Shown here: positions 44,061-53,962 of the stretch, piece after piece
Layout: the number at the start of each line of letters is the position of its first letter
How positions within the stretch are numbered: position 1 is the first letter of the stretch
NCBI GenBank assembly: GCA_034439615.1
Contig: JAWXAT010000034.1
Span: 1 to 64,000 of the forward strand
Source: Oligoflexia bacterium
GTDB taxonomy: Bacteria > Bdellovibrionota > Bdellovibrionia > JABDDW01
DNA: 64,000 nucleotides
Reading direction: 5' to 3'
Program-made: the position numbers and the translations under genes
Notes under the pieces: generated by a model
Database searches by the model: none
What the model was told of the DNA's origin: nothing
The model's input: the letters and a program-made list of their open reading frames with translations, nothing else

Positions 44061-45446
44061 ATGAAAACCATTATCGAAGATTTTCACTCTATTATTGGCT
44101 CTGAAAATGTCATCTCTGACGATCAAAAAACCGCTTGGGGAAAAGACTATACTAAGGCTTATACGCCAGACCCCCTATTAGCTGTTTTGCCAAAATCCAC
44201 AGATGAGGTTCAAGAAATCTTACGTTACTGCCACAAGAATAAAATCTCAGTGGTACCCTCTGGAGGGCGAACGGGCTTAAGTGGCGGTGCAGTTGCCACC
44301 CAAAAAGAAGTGGTTATTTCAACAGCCCGCATGAAGAAGATCTATGACATTAATAAAATTGAAAAAACCATTCATTGCCAAGCTGGGGTTGTTACAAAAG
44401 AGCTTCAAAGAGCCGCCTGGGATGCCGGACTCTATTTTCCTGTAGATTTTGCTTCAAGTGGGAGCAGCCAAATTGGCGGAAATATCGCAACCAACGCAGG
44501 GGGCATTAAAGTCATTCGCTATGGCCTGATGAGACAATGGGTTTTGGGCATACAAGCTGTACTTGCAGACGGCACCGTTTTAAACATGGATAACGTCTGC
44601 ATGAAAAACAACACAGGTTATGACCTTAAACATCTCTTTATTGGGAGTGAAGGTACACTTGGAATTATCACTGAGGCCATTTTAAATCTAACCACTCAAC
44701 ACGACGAACTTTTAGTATCGATTTTTGGAGTGCCTTCACTTGAAAAAGTGACTTTGCTTTTTGACCTTGTACAAAAAATGAAACTCAATCTCACAGCTTA
44801 TGAATTTTTCACTGAATCCAGTCTTAAGTATGTTCAAGAACACACACATTTGCAGTCACCATTTTCAGGATACTTTCCCTTTTACGCTCTGATTGAAATT
44901 GAGAAAACAACTCCTGCTGATCAAGACAAACTTGAGCAGTTCGTTGAAAAAGCTATGGAAGAAGGTTTGATTTTAGATGGCGTCATGGCGCAAAGCTCTG
45001 CACAATCTACAGAGTTTTGGGGTTTAAGAGAAAATATAGCTGAAAGTATTACGGCCCTCACAGTGGCCCATAAGAATGATATTTCATTGCCACTTTCAAA
45101 AATTACAGCATTTTGCACAGATCTTCAAAAAATGATCGATCAAAAATATCCAGGCTTTGAAGTGGTTAATTTTGGCCATATCGGTGATGGCAATCTCCAT
45201 GTAAATTTCGTGAAACCTGAGAAAATGTCAAAAGACGAATTTTTTGCTTACACAAAACAAGCAGATGTCGCGATGTTTGAACTTGTTAAAAAATACGGTG
45301 GGAGTATTTCAGCTGAACACGGTGTGGGGCTCACAAAAAAACCATTTTTGCATTTTACAAGATCACCAGAAGAAATTGCTCTTATGAAATCGATCAAAAA
45401 GGTGTTTGACCCATTAAATATTATGAATCCAGGTAAGATTTTTTAA
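44061..45446 (+). CDS. FAD-linked D-2-hydroxyacid dehydrogenase (D-2-hydroxyglutarate/lactate type)
   Basis: A 461-residue flavoprotein of the FAD-binding-4/FAD-oxidase-C family. The FAD site includes VVPSGGRTGLSGGAV, GSSQIGGNIATNAGG and GSEGTLGIITEA; the C-terminal domain has NFGHIGDGNLHVNF and the AEHGVGLTKK segment that ligates metal in 2-hydroxyglutarate dehydrogenases. It oxidises a D-2-hydroxyacid. The neighbour serA, tail to tail with a 4-bp overlap, suggests that the physiological substrate is D-2-hydroxyglutarate, which SerA makes as a side product. ATG at 44061 gives the family N-terminus; GTT-rich upstream lacks a good Shine-Dalgarno. Confidence 0.9.
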   Translation: MKTIIEDFHSIIGSENVISDDQKTAWGKDYTKAYTPDPLLAVLPKSTDEVQEILRYCHKNKISVVPSGGRTGLSGGAVATQKEVVISTARMKKIYDINKIEKTIHCQAGVVTKELQRAAWDAGLYFPVDFASSGSSQIGGNIATNAGGIKVIRYGLMRQWVLGIQAVLADGTVLNMDNVCMKNNTGYDLKHLFIGSEGTLGIITEAILNLTTQHDELLVSIFGVPSLEKVTLLFDLVQKMKLNLTAYEFFTESSLKYVQEHTHLQSPFSGYFPFYALIEIEKTTPADQDKLEQFVEKAMEEGLILDGVMAQSSAQSTEFWGLRENIAESITALTVAHKNDISLPLSKITAFCTDLQKMIDQKYPGFEVVNFGHIGDGNLHVNFVKPEKMSKDEFFAYTKQADVAMFELVKKYGGSISAEHGVGLTKKPFLHFTRSPEEIALMKSIKKVFDPLNIMNPGKIF

Positions 45447-46669
45447 TATAAAATGCGTGTGCGAATGCTTGTAGAAAGTACTGATATCTTCTCTTTCACT
45501 TTATCAGAGAGTTGTTTATCAAGATCCATGATGAGATATCCGATATCTGAATCTGTTGATAAATATTGCCCCTGAATATTGGCTCCGAGATCTGACACAA
45601 TACTATTGATATCTTTTAATACACCCGGAACATTTTTATGAATATTTAATATACGATGACTTCCGCCAAGTACTGGTAAATCTACTTGAGGAAAATTCAC
45701 AGAACTAGTTGTACTTCCGTTATTAATGAATTTTGAAATACTCGTTGCTACTTCAACACCAATATTTGCTTGAGCCTCTTCAGTACTTCCTCCGATATGG
45801 GGAGTTAGAATCACGTTTGAAATTTTTTGAAGCTCACTTTTAAAAACCTGATCATTACTTTCGGGCTCTTCAGGAAACACGTCTATAGCAGCACCGGCAA
45901 TGTGTTTTGCATTGAGTGCATTTTTTAACGCAGCAATATCTACCACAGTGCCCCGGCTAGCGTTAATAAGATAACTCCCCTTTTTCATAGCTCTAAGTTC
46001 ATCTTTACTAATCATATTTTGGGTTTGAGGAGTTTCAGGAACATGCAATGTCACAAAATTTGATTCTTTCAACAATGTTTCAAGTTTAGCAACTTGTCGG
46101 CCATTGCCGATGGGCATTTTAGTAATGATGTCATGGTAGATGACTTTCATTCCAAAACTCTCGGCTAAAATACTTACTTGAGAACCAATGTGACCGTAGC
46201 CAATAATACCTAAGGTCTTACCTCTGATTTCATAACAACCGCTCGCTGATTTATCCCACTTACCTAAATGAAGTTGTGAGCTACGATCGCCAATTTGACG
46301 AGAGAGCATTACGATTTCAGCTATTACAAGTTCTGCGACACTTCTTGTATTGCTAAATGGAGCATTAAATACAACTACACCGTGAGTCTTTGCGTTTTTA
46401 AGATCAATTTGATTTGTGCCGATGCAAAAAGCCCCGATGTTCATAAGCCTTTTTGTTTGTAATAAATATTTTCGAGTTATTTTAGTTTTTGAGCGAATAC
46501 CTAGAACATGCACATCACTGGCTTTTTTAATCAGTTCATCCTCAGTAAATGCATGTTTTGCACCTTCTACAGCAAACCCCTCTGATTTGAGCATCTCATG
46601 TGCAATGGGATGGATATTCTCCAGTAAAAGAATTTTAATTTGGTCTTTGGGATAAGAAGTTTTTTTCAT
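45443..46669 (-). CDS. serA: D-3-phosphoglycerate dehydrogenase
   Basis: A 408-residue SerA, oxidising 3-phosphoglycerate to 3-phosphohydroxypyruvate as the first step of serine synthesis. NAD-binding GIIGYGHIGSQVSIL, the family ARNRG-type segment (SRGTVVDIAALKNAL), TPHIGGSTEEAQ and catalytic His/Glu region are present. The C-terminal ~75 residues are an ACT domain (HKNVPGVLKDINSIVSDLG), the serine-inhibition module of the E. coli-type enzyme. Its stop overlaps the stop of the convergent 2-hydroxyacid dehydrogenase gene by 4 bp. Confidence 0.95.
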   Translation of the reverse strand: MKKTSYPKDQIKILLLENIHPIAHEMLKSEGFAVEGAKHAFTEDELIKKASDVHVLGIRSKTKITRKYLLQTKRLMNIGAFCIGTNQIDLKNAKTHGVVVFNAPFSNTRSVAELVIAEIVMLSRQIGDRSSQLHLGKWDKSASGCYEIRGKTLGIIGYGHIGSQVSILAESFGMKVIYHDIITKMPIGNGRQVAKLETLLKESNFVTLHVPETPQTQNMISKDELRAMKKGSYLINASRGTVVDIAALKNALNAKHIAGAAIDVFPEEPESNDQVFKSELQKISNVILTPHIGGSTEEAQANIGVEVATSISKFINNGSTTSSVNFPQVDLPVLGGSHRILNIHKNVPGVLKDINSIVSDLGANIQGQYLSTDSDIGYLIMDLDKQLSDKVKEKISVLSTSIRTRILY

Positions 46670-46739
46670 CGCATTAATTAAACAATTCTAGAAATCATGC
46701 GTCAACTTTCTTTTAGACTTTCGTCTACTGTTCTTGTCG

Positions 46740-46768
46740 TTGACACAACACACCGCGTATCGTTAACC
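46740..46768 (+). promoter_or_regulatory. Promoter for the AMP-ligase gene, possibly leaderless
   Basis: TTGACA (46740-46745), a 17-bp spacer and TTAACC (46763-46768) lie 7 nt before the ATG at 46776. There is no Shine-Dalgarno, so the transcript could start at or near the start codon. Confidence 0.4.
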
Positions 46769-46775
46769 TTAAAAA

Positions 46776-48275
46776 ATGCTCATAGGACAAAAACTCGCCG
46801 TAACTGCAAATCAAAACGCCATAAAACCCGCTTTTAGATATTTATCAAAAGCCACGAATTACAAAGAAGCTTATAGCTACATCAATCGCTATTCGTATTT
46901 TTTGCAAAACGAGATAATGCATAACAAAAAAGTTCTCGTGTACATGTCTAACTGCCCGCACATCGCGTATACTTTTTTTGCTTTAGCTAATACTAAAAAC
47001 ATTGCGGTTCCCGTTGATCCAAACAGCCCTGAGCCTTTAATTGTAGATAAAATCAAAGAACTCGCCATTGATGCCATAATCGTCAGTGATGATTATGTAA
47101 AACGCGTTCAAGACATGCTTAAAAATAATCGCATGACATCAATTCGAGTTATTCAATGCGAAGCAAGGCGCTGGGGAGAATACGACACAACATACCGTTT
47201 GCCTACAAGTGTGACGGCTTCAGACAATGACATCGTTGCCATTTTTGAAACAATGGGTTCGGCTGGAAAACCAAAACTTGTACCCTGGACACACACCATG
47301 GTTCAACAAGCTACCCTTGTGTTAAAATCAATTTATCGTCCAAGTTCTATCGACACTTTTTTTACATACAATGCTTCGCTCATGAATCCGTTTTATTTCA
47401 TGCACGGTTTAATTTTTCCGTTGATGAGTGGATGTCAGATTTTAATTACTGACATCACAGCGCCTGAAGATTTAGCTAAAGAGTTATTAGAAGCAAAAGC
47501 ATCACGCATATTGATGAAGGGCTCGACCATTGAAGAATGGCTCACGTCGTTTAAAAATATAAATCTTAAAATGCCGCTCTTTAGAAGCTTTACCCCGGCT
47601 CCATCACCCATTGCACCACGAGTAGAAGAATTCGCGCTGAGTGAGTTTAACTCAAAAATTCTTCACACCTATGGTTCAGTCGAAAGCTGTTGGGCTGTGT
47701 CTGCACGACAATTTGAAGAACCAGAACCATTTGACAGCGTAGGTCAGTTTTTACCAGGCGTAAAAACAAGAATTATTGATGAAAATGGTGATGATATCCC
47801 AGGTAACAAACCACAAATTGGGCAGCTTATTATTTCTGGCCCCAGTGTGGCCACTGCGTATTTCAATGACAAGGAAAACACAAAAGTGAATATGCGTGGA
47901 GCATGGTATTTCACCGGCGATTTTGTTGAAAAAGATAAAAAAAATGTGGTCAGGTTTTTAGATCGTAAAGATAATATTTGTAAAGTCGTTACGACTACGA
48001 TCGTACCAAAACATATAGAAGCAAAACTAAGAGAATGCCCGGGCGTTGATCAAGTTGCTATACTCATGACCAAAGATCAAATTGGAAAAAACCAACTCAC
48101 CGCCATCATCGTGAAAAAAATCGGCCAAGACATTTCAGGTACTGACATCACAAATTTTTGTAAAGCCAACTTTACTGATCATGAAAGACCTAAGATGATC
48201 GCTTTCATGGCAGAATTACCAATTGATCCACACGGTCAAATCGATAAATACAAACTACGATTTGAATTTGCCTAA
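46776..48275 (+). CDS. AMP-forming acyl-CoA/amino-acid ligase (ANL superfamily)
   Basis: A 499-residue adenylating enzyme. The P-loop is FETMGSAGKPKLVPWTH (TSGSTGxPK variant), the acyl-binding region includes LHTYGSVESCWAV, the A8 core is YFTGDFVEKDKKNVVRFLDRKDN and a catalytic Lys ends in GQIDKYKLRFEF. The fold activates a carboxylate as an acyl-AMP, usually for CoA thioester formation. Substrate not known. It stands alone upstream of a convergent thioredoxin-TPR gene, and a TTGACA promoter abuts the start. Confidence 0.87.
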   Translation: MLIGQKLAVTANQNAIKPAFRYLSKATNYKEAYSYINRYSYFLQNEIMHNKKVLVYMSNCPHIAYTFFALANTKNIAVPVDPNSPEPLIVDKIKELAIDAIIVSDDYVKRVQDMLKNNRMTSIRVIQCEARRWGEYDTTYRLPTSVTASDNDIVAIFETMGSAGKPKLVPWTHTMVQQATLVLKSIYRPSSIDTFFTYNASLMNPFYFMHGLIFPLMSGCQILITDITAPEDLAKELLEAKASRILMKGSTIEEWLTSFKNINLKMPLFRSFTPAPSPIAPRVEEFALSEFNSKILHTYGSVESCWAVSARQFEEPEPFDSVGQFLPGVKTRIIDENGDDIPGNKPQIGQLIISGPSVATAYFNDKENTKVNMRGAWYFTGDFVEKDKKNVVRFLDRKDNICKVVTTTIVPKHIEAKLRECPGVDQVAILMTKDQIGKNQLTAIIVKKIGQDISGTDITNFCKANFTDHERPKMIAFMAELPIDPHGQIDKYKLRFEFA

Positions 48276-50039
48276 TTAATTACTGGATCCTTCAAATTTC
48301 TTCTTCAAGATTACGAGTTTGTCATAATAGCGGTGAGTTCTGATGGTTTTATCGGTGGGAAGCTGAGTTCTTGAAATCGCGTCATTAAGTATCTCAAGTG
48401 CTTTTGATTTATTCTTTTTCTTTTCATAAATGCTGGCAACCACTGCAACTACTCTAAGTTTATTATCACCATAAGATAGTTCTAAAGCTTTTAGTGCTTT
48501 GACCAATGCTTCATCGTAACGTTTGTCATCTTCAAGAAGTCTTGCATGCTGAAAGAAAAAACTAAAATCTGTTGAATAAATAGTTTGAAGTTTTTCATAC
48601 AATTTATGCGCTTGTTCTGGCTGACCTGATTTCCATAAACAATAAAGTCGATCAAGATTATACCCACGCTCAGTAGACTCATTTTGCCCTGATTTTTTAA
48701 TCAGTTTTGAGAACTCTTCATAGGCTAAATGATACTCTTTTTCAACTTCTTCTTTATTATCTAACCCATCAAATTGAGAAGCCCGGTAACTATGCAGATC
48801 TGCAAGTGTCCATTCTTCATTTTTCATGGCCTTGTAATTAGAAATAAACCACGCACTCAATTTAAGGGCGTTTTGATGTGTAAGCGCTTTTTTTTCTTTA
48901 TCGCCCACACTCTCAGCAAGTGAAGCAAGTTGATCATGACGCTCTAATGACTCAACAACTCGCAGGAACCACGCAAGTGCGGTTTCAATAATCGTGATAC
49001 AACTTTTCTTTTGTGATTCAGTAGCCGACTTATCATTGGCACTTGCATTACAAACACCTATTTGAGCTGTGAGAAGTTTATTTCTCTTAGAATCTCGAGG
49101 AGCCCATTTCTGACTAGCCTTTAATAAATATGACTGAGCCTCATTGTACTCACCTCGCTCTAAATATGTGAGACCTACTGAATAAGCTGCAGACAAATTA
49201 TTTTCATTATCCGCCTTACTTTTTAGTTTATCAAACGATTGATCTTTTAGGTTCAGTGCTTTTTTCATTTCAGAAATAAATACAGTTTTCTCTCTAGCAC
49301 CAACAATACGCATCACTTCACTTCCATCAGATGAAGCAAAAATGACTGTGGGATAACCACGTACTTTATATTTTGATTTTAAATTCCATGAAGTTGATTG
49401 ATCTGCATCGAGTTTTAAAAGCACAAACTGAGATTCGATTTTCTTAAACTCACTAGAATTAAAAACATTCTCCTCTAACTGATTACATGGCGGACACCAC
49501 ACACCATAAAAATCAATCATCATTGGTTTGCCAGATTGCTTTGCTAATTCGAGAGCCTTTTGACTGTCATTATCAATAAAACTCTTATTATGAGCCACCG
49601 TCTTATTAGCCGACTCTGATGTTTTAGATTCTTTAGAACGATCCCACTTTGAAATGACTATTTTTTTATTTTCACAAGTAAATGTTTGAGCACGTGGGAG
49701 ACAATAAGTTTTTTTATCATCACAAACATACAGCATTGCTCGAATATTACATGGATCAATTTTAGTGTTCCACCGAGCCTTTAACCAAACACCATCAAAT
49801 TCAAGTTTCTCAGCTTTTACCCAAGTTGATTTTTTAGAACTACCAACACTGCTTTCAACTAAATTTGGTGAATCTTTATTAAAATGATGACCTTTTGGAG
49901 CCTCAAAACTAATCGACTTAAGATTATCTTCGATTTGAGATTCATTGAGGGTAAAACCTATGTCTTCAAGATCCGCTTGGGAAGATAAGCTCATAAAAAA
50001 AATTCCGAAATAAATGAAAACCATTTTTAAACCCATCAT
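48276..50039 (-). CDS. Periplasmic thioredoxin-TPR protein with DsbD-N-like domain
   Basis: A 587-residue exported protein: signal peptide (MVFIYFGIFFMSLSSQA), an N-terminal ~110-residue region with paired Cys (IDPCNIRAMLYVC, TYCLPRA, TFTCEN) reminiscent of the DsbD N-domain, a thioredoxin fold with MIDFYGVWCPPCNQLEENVF (WCPPC active site, ~171) and a C-terminal array of TPR-like helices. It likely reduces or isomerises disulfides in the periplasm with TPR-mediated partner binding. It follows ppk1 by a 4-bp overlap (ATGA type) and ends at the AMP-ligase stop, nearly touching. AAAGGAG lies in the ppk1 3' end. Confidence 0.8.
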   Translation of the reverse strand: MMGLKMVFIYFGIFFMSLSSQADLEDIGFTLNESQIEDNLKSISFEAPKGHHFNKDSPNLVESSVGSSKKSTWVKAEKLEFDGVWLKARWNTKIDPCNIRAMLYVCDDKKTYCLPRAQTFTCENKKIVISKWDRSKESKTSESANKTVAHNKSFIDNDSQKALELAKQSGKPMMIDFYGVWCPPCNQLEENVFNSSEFKKIESQFVLLKLDADQSTSWNLKSKYKVRGYPTVIFASSDGSEVMRIVGAREKTVFISEMKKALNLKDQSFDKLKSKADNENNLSAAYSVGLTYLERGEYNEAQSYLLKASQKWAPRDSKRNKLLTAQIGVCNASANDKSATESQKKSCITIIETALAWFLRVVESLERHDQLASLAESVGDKEKKALTHQNALKLSAWFISNYKAMKNEEWTLADLHSYRASQFDGLDNKEEVEKEYHLAYEEFSKLIKKSGQNESTERGYNLDRLYCLWKSGQPEQAHKLYEKLQTIYSTDFSFFFQHARLLEDDKRYDEALVKALKALELSYGDNKLRVVAVVASIYEKKKNKSKALEILNDAISRTQLPTDKTIRTHRYYDKLVILKKKFEGSSN

Positions 50040-52186
50040 TTGACCAATTCTCCTTTAGCCACTTCAGGAAGTGGAGGAATATTTAGAGCATCATCTTTTT
50101 GCAGTACGAATCTTGATTCAAGAGGTGTGTTTTTATAATTACTTTTTGCTAATCTCTGAAAAACCTCTTGAGCTTGATGTGGTGGTTCGCCAGGTGAGGG
50201 TTGTACCCGCACCCAGTTACTATCAGGCAAAAGCATGCGAGCTTTTTGATTATCTTTTAAAAATGTCTCTAAAATTACGTCACGAATGTATTTTTTTAAT
50301 TCAGGATCATTAATTGGAAACGCAACTTCAATACGATTATGTAGATTTCGCGGCATCCAATCAGCACTTGAAAGATAAATATGTGGGTTGCCCCCGTTTT
50401 GGAAAAAATAAATTCTACTGTGCTCTAAGTAACGATCAACAATACTAATAACGCGAATATTATCACTTAGCCCGGGGATTCCAGGTCTTAATATACAAGC
50501 TCCGCGCACAATAAGATCCACTTTAACACCCGCTTGAGAAGCCCTGTACAAGGCCTCAACAAGTTTTATATCTACAAGCGCATTCATTTTAGCAATAATA
50601 TGAGCAGGGGCTCCTAATTTTGCACGTCTGATTTCATTTTGAATCCATTGAGAAAGTTGATCATGCAACTGAACAGGGGCAGCTACAAAACTTTCAAATT
50701 TACGTGGAATAATTCCGATTTGAATTGCTTTAAAAATTTTCTCAGCATCTCGACCTATCACAGGGTCAATGGTGAGTAGACTCAAGTCAGTATAAAGTCT
50801 TGCGGTATTTGAATTATAATTACCGGTTCCGATGTGTACAAATGAAGTTTCTTTATCGCCTTCTTTTCTAATGATTTGTGTTAATTTGCAGTGGATTTTT
50901 TTATCAGAAAATCCTTTTAAAATTACAACACCATATTTTTTAAGCTCTTTGGCAAGTTCGATATTACTCGCCTCATCAAATCGAGCGCGCAACTCAACAG
51001 CCACGGTAACTTTTTTACCGTTCTTAGCTGCTTGTATCAGCGCTTCAACTATGGGGGATTGTCTACCTGTACGATAAAGTGTTTGCCTAACTTCAGTGAC
51101 ATGGGGGTCAATCGCCGCAGCCTGCAAAAGATGCACAACCGTATCAAACGAATCATATGGGTGATGCAGTAAAATATCATGACCTCTAATAATTTGAACC
51201 AGATCAGGCACACGTTGAGTAACTGTTGCAGCTTTACTTTTTGGAAATCGCAATGACTCAAAACCTTCGATATCATAAAGACGCCACAGTACTTTTAAAT
51301 CAAGTGGCGCATCATACCGATAAAGTGCACGCGCATTGAGTTTATAAGCGTTGGCTAATAAAAGGGCCCCATCAGAAATATGAGGAGCATCAACTTCAAG
51401 TCGAACCACAGTCAATCTGCCGCGTGCAAGAATCGCCTCTTCAACTGTTGTGAGAAGTTCTTCTGGGTCTGTATTAGGGTCAATGATCACATCGGCATCG
51501 CGAATAAGTTTAAATGGAAAGGCCTCAAGCACTGGCTCATCCGGAAACAAATGCTGAGCCCCTGCAACAATTAATTTTTCAGCTAATACAAAATGATGTG
51601 TAACTTGTGAAACATCGCCTGGTAAACGCACGAGTCTATCAGCCGTATCAGCTAAACTAATAATTGCAAATTTAGTTTTAAATCTCACAAACACGTAAAG
51701 ACGACTTCCATCAAGAAGATTGAGTTGTGAAAGATCTGCGAAATGTTGAATTTTTAAATGGGGTTGTAATTTTTTAACATGATCTAAAAGTGCCGAATCT
51801 GTGGGGCTGATTTGAGTTTGCATGTAAAGTTGTTTTGCTTTTAGTTTTTCTAAAAGATCACGAAGCACTAAACCTTGATCCCCTTTTTGCTCTAATGCCC
51901 ACTCGCGTATTTGATACAAAACATCAATAGTTTGTTGACCATTGTCTTCTTTGGCATGTGGCCTGAGCTTCACCTTGCGTTCAAGGCCAGCAACGCGGAT
52001 CATAAAAAATTCATCAAGATTTGAACTAACGATAGAAACGAATTTTAAACGCTCAAGCAAAGGATACCTCACATCTTGAGCTTCTTCGATGACGCGATCA
52101 TTAAACGCAAGCCAACTCAACTCACGATTAGTGAGAGGTTTGAGTTCAATTTTATTTGCTTTATGCGTCGCTGTTTTTTCAGTCAT
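50036..52186 (-). CDS. ppk1: Polyphosphate kinase 1
   Basis: A 716-residue PPK1, which makes polyphosphate from ATP. The N-domain starts with NRELSWLAFNDRVIEEAQD; the head domain has VRLPGDVSQVTHHFVLAE; the catalytic phospholipase-D-like domains have the autophosphorylated His in FVHIGTGNYNSNTA and the second HIYLSSADWMPRNL with NLHNRIEVAFPI. Substrate Lys/Arg loops (ELRARFDEASN, GFSDKKIHCK) are intact. It is the first gene of a pair with the thioredoxin-TPR protein. No clear Shine-Dalgarno upstream. Confidence 0.96.
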   Translation of the reverse strand: MTEKTATHKANKIELKPLTNRELSWLAFNDRVIEEAQDVRYPLLERLKFVSIVSSNLDEFFMIRVAGLERKVKLRPHAKEDNGQQTIDVLYQIREWALEQKGDQGLVLRDLLEKLKAKQLYMQTQISPTDSALLDHVKKLQPHLKIQHFADLSQLNLLDGSRLYVFVRFKTKFAIISLADTADRLVRLPGDVSQVTHHFVLAEKLIVAGAQHLFPDEPVLEAFPFKLIRDADVIIDPNTDPEELLTTVEEAILARGRLTVVRLEVDAPHISDGALLLANAYKLNARALYRYDAPLDLKVLWRLYDIEGFESLRFPKSKAATVTQRVPDLVQIIRGHDILLHHPYDSFDTVVHLLQAAAIDPHVTEVRQTLYRTGRQSPIVEALIQAAKNGKKVTVAVELRARFDEASNIELAKELKKYGVVILKGFSDKKIHCKLTQIIRKEGDKETSFVHIGTGNYNSNTARLYTDLSLLTIDPVIGRDAEKIFKAIQIGIIPRKFESFVAAPVQLHDQLSQWIQNEIRRAKLGAPAHIIAKMNALVDIKLVEALYRASQAGVKVDLIVRGACILRPGIPGLSDNIRVISIVDRYLEHSRIYFFQNGGNPHIYLSSADWMPRNLHNRIEVAFPINDPELKKYIRDVILETFLKDNQKARMLLPDSNWVRVQPSPGEPPHQAQEVFQRLAKSNYKNTPLESRFVLQKDDALNIPPLPEVAKGELVK

Positions 52187-52278
52187 GGAGGCATAGCCTA
52201 GCTTAAAATTCTTATGGCCTCAAGTTATGTCCTTGACCAAAAGTACACACAAGATTGAGCATATTAAGAGGGAGAACC

Positions 52279-53361
52279 ATGGAAAAAGTACGGGCACAAT
52301 ACGACAAATTTCCTTACCCAAAAGTAAGTTGGCTAGCTCATATCAATCCAGCCAGTGTAGCCCATGCAAACTATGAGAGTGGGGCAGCCCTTGTTTACAG
52401 AGTTTTTCAGAAGCATGAAAATAAGAAAATACTTTTGCTGGGCTGCGGCACGACTGAGCCAGCGGCTTTCGCCATTGCACATCCCCATACACGAGTAACA
52501 GCTGTGGATTTCAGCTCAAAATCTATCAGCAATGCAAAGCGATTTTGTAAACTTCATTTAAAATTTAATGTCGATTTTCATAAAGTTGATCTCTTGAATT
52601 TTTGTGAACAAAACCAATCACAATTTGATTACATACATTGTTACGGTGTGATTCATCATCTCAGTGACCCCCAAAAAGGCTTTGCCGCAATAAGACGTGC
52701 ACTTAAACCAAATGGCTTTGCTCGTGTGATGGTTTATTCAACAAGTAGTCGATGGCGCATTCAAAAGATCCAAGCCCTTGCCAAACTTTTAAACATCAAT
52801 ACAGCTAAAAATCTCACAGCCCTTCTCTCAACATTACCAATTGATCACCCATTAAGACTTACTTTTGAGATGCACCCTGAAAAAAACAACCACTCAGGTT
52901 TCACCGATGCTTTTTTGCATGCTTGTGAAAACAGCTTCACACTTACCGAACTTGAAAAAACTTTAAACGCCAATGATCTCATTCTTCATCATTGGGATTT
53001 TTCACAAAATATTATTAAGCTGCTATTACAAACCCCAGGTTATACTACCTTTGAAAAAATTAAATGGTTAGAGGCAAGTGATCAATGGCCAACGTCTTTT
53101 AATTTTTGGGTATCACCATTAAAAAAAGTTAATCACACGACCAATTCATATATTACCAACCCCTTAATCAGTTGGCGTTTTAAAACAAATCTCCATTCAA
53201 CTTTGCTTCGAAATACAATTAAACTTACCCCCCAACATCAAAAATGCTTAGCATTGTGTAAGGTTTTGCCTCTGCAAAAAAACATCATCCCTCCTGAATT
53301 ACATAACACTCTGTATGAATTGGTTCAGGCGCGTTTTATATTAGAGGTAAATCACCAATGA
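52279..53361 (+). CDS. Class I SAM methyltransferase
   Basis: A 360-residue methyltransferase with QYDKFPYPKVSW at the start, motif I LLLGCGTTEPAAFAIA, then AVDFSSKSI and IHCYGVIHHLSDP (motif post-I/II), resembling the BioC/UbiE-like group. The C-terminal half carries additional unrecognised segments. GGGAG lies 7 nt before the ATG at 52279. It overlaps the next gene by 4 bp (ATGA). Substrate unknown; peptide, lipid or small molecule all possible. Confidence 0.82.
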   Translation: MEKVRAQYDKFPYPKVSWLAHINPASVAHANYESGAALVYRVFQKHENKKILLLGCGTTEPAAFAIAHPHTRVTAVDFSSKSISNAKRFCKLHLKFNVDFHKVDLLNFCEQNQSQFDYIHCYGVIHHLSDPQKGFAAIRRALKPNGFARVMVYSTSSRWRIQKIQALAKLLNINTAKNLTALLSTLPIDHPLRLTFEMHPEKNNHSGFTDAFLHACENSFTLTELEKTLNANDLILHHWDFSQNIIKLLLQTPGYTTFEKIKWLEASDQWPTSFNFWVSPLKKVNHTTNSYITNPLISWRFKTNLHSTLLRNTIKLTPQHQKCLALCKVLPLQKNIIPPELHNTLYELVQARFILEVNHQ

Positions 53362-53936
53362 GTACTTCATTCATTGCACCCCTTCTATGGACAAACAACA
53401 CGGTCGATGAATTTCAAAGTCTTTTAAAATCAGCACATGATCTTAGAATTACGTGGAACTGGGCGCCCTATCATCAATTAGGATTTCAAGTTTTTTTATG
53501 GGCAAGACAAAATAATTTAAGCTTACTTCAATTAGGCGAGCGACTTAAAGACCTTTCATGCCCGACACCTTCACGAGCCATGACTTCAGTATTTAAAAAT
53601 TTAAATCTTTTAGATGAAACAGGAAGAATCAAAAACTTAGACCCCGAACCTCGAATGAGAGAAACTTTGCGTTTAATTGATGAACAATTCAATGAAACTT
53701 CTAAGACATATTTTCTTCCCACAATTTGTGATCTACAAAAACTCCTCACTCCACTTTCTTTCAAGTTTGACTTAAAGCTGGACACTGAATTTGAAGAATC
53801 GTCTAAATGGTTTACACATACCCAACAGCTCATGAAGAGATTTCAGGATACCTCACCCTGGGATACAATTTGTGTGGCAGAAATTCTTATCGGTACTACA
53901 AAATCAGCTTCCATACTTACTTTGCACAGGTTATAA
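53358..53936 (+). CDS. Protein of unknown function
   Basis: A 192-residue protein, mostly helical, with aromatic segments (TWNWAPYHQLGFQVFLWARQ) and a central Thr/Pro-rich stretch. It overlaps the methyltransferase by 4 bp and precedes the TPR gene by 26 bp, so the three form an operon. No signal peptide or membrane segment. I recognise no family. Confidence 0.6.
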   Translation: MSTSFIAPLLWTNNTVDEFQSLLKSAHDLRITWNWAPYHQLGFQVFLWARQNNLSLLQLGERLKDLSCPTPSRAMTSVFKNLNLLDETGRIKNLDPEPRMRETLRLIDEQFNETSKTYFLPTICDLQKLLTPLSFKFDLKLDTEFEESSKWFTHTQQLMKRFQDTSPWDTICVAEILIGTTKSASILTLHRL

Positions 53937-53962
53937 ATTCATCAACCTTCGGGGAGAAGTTG

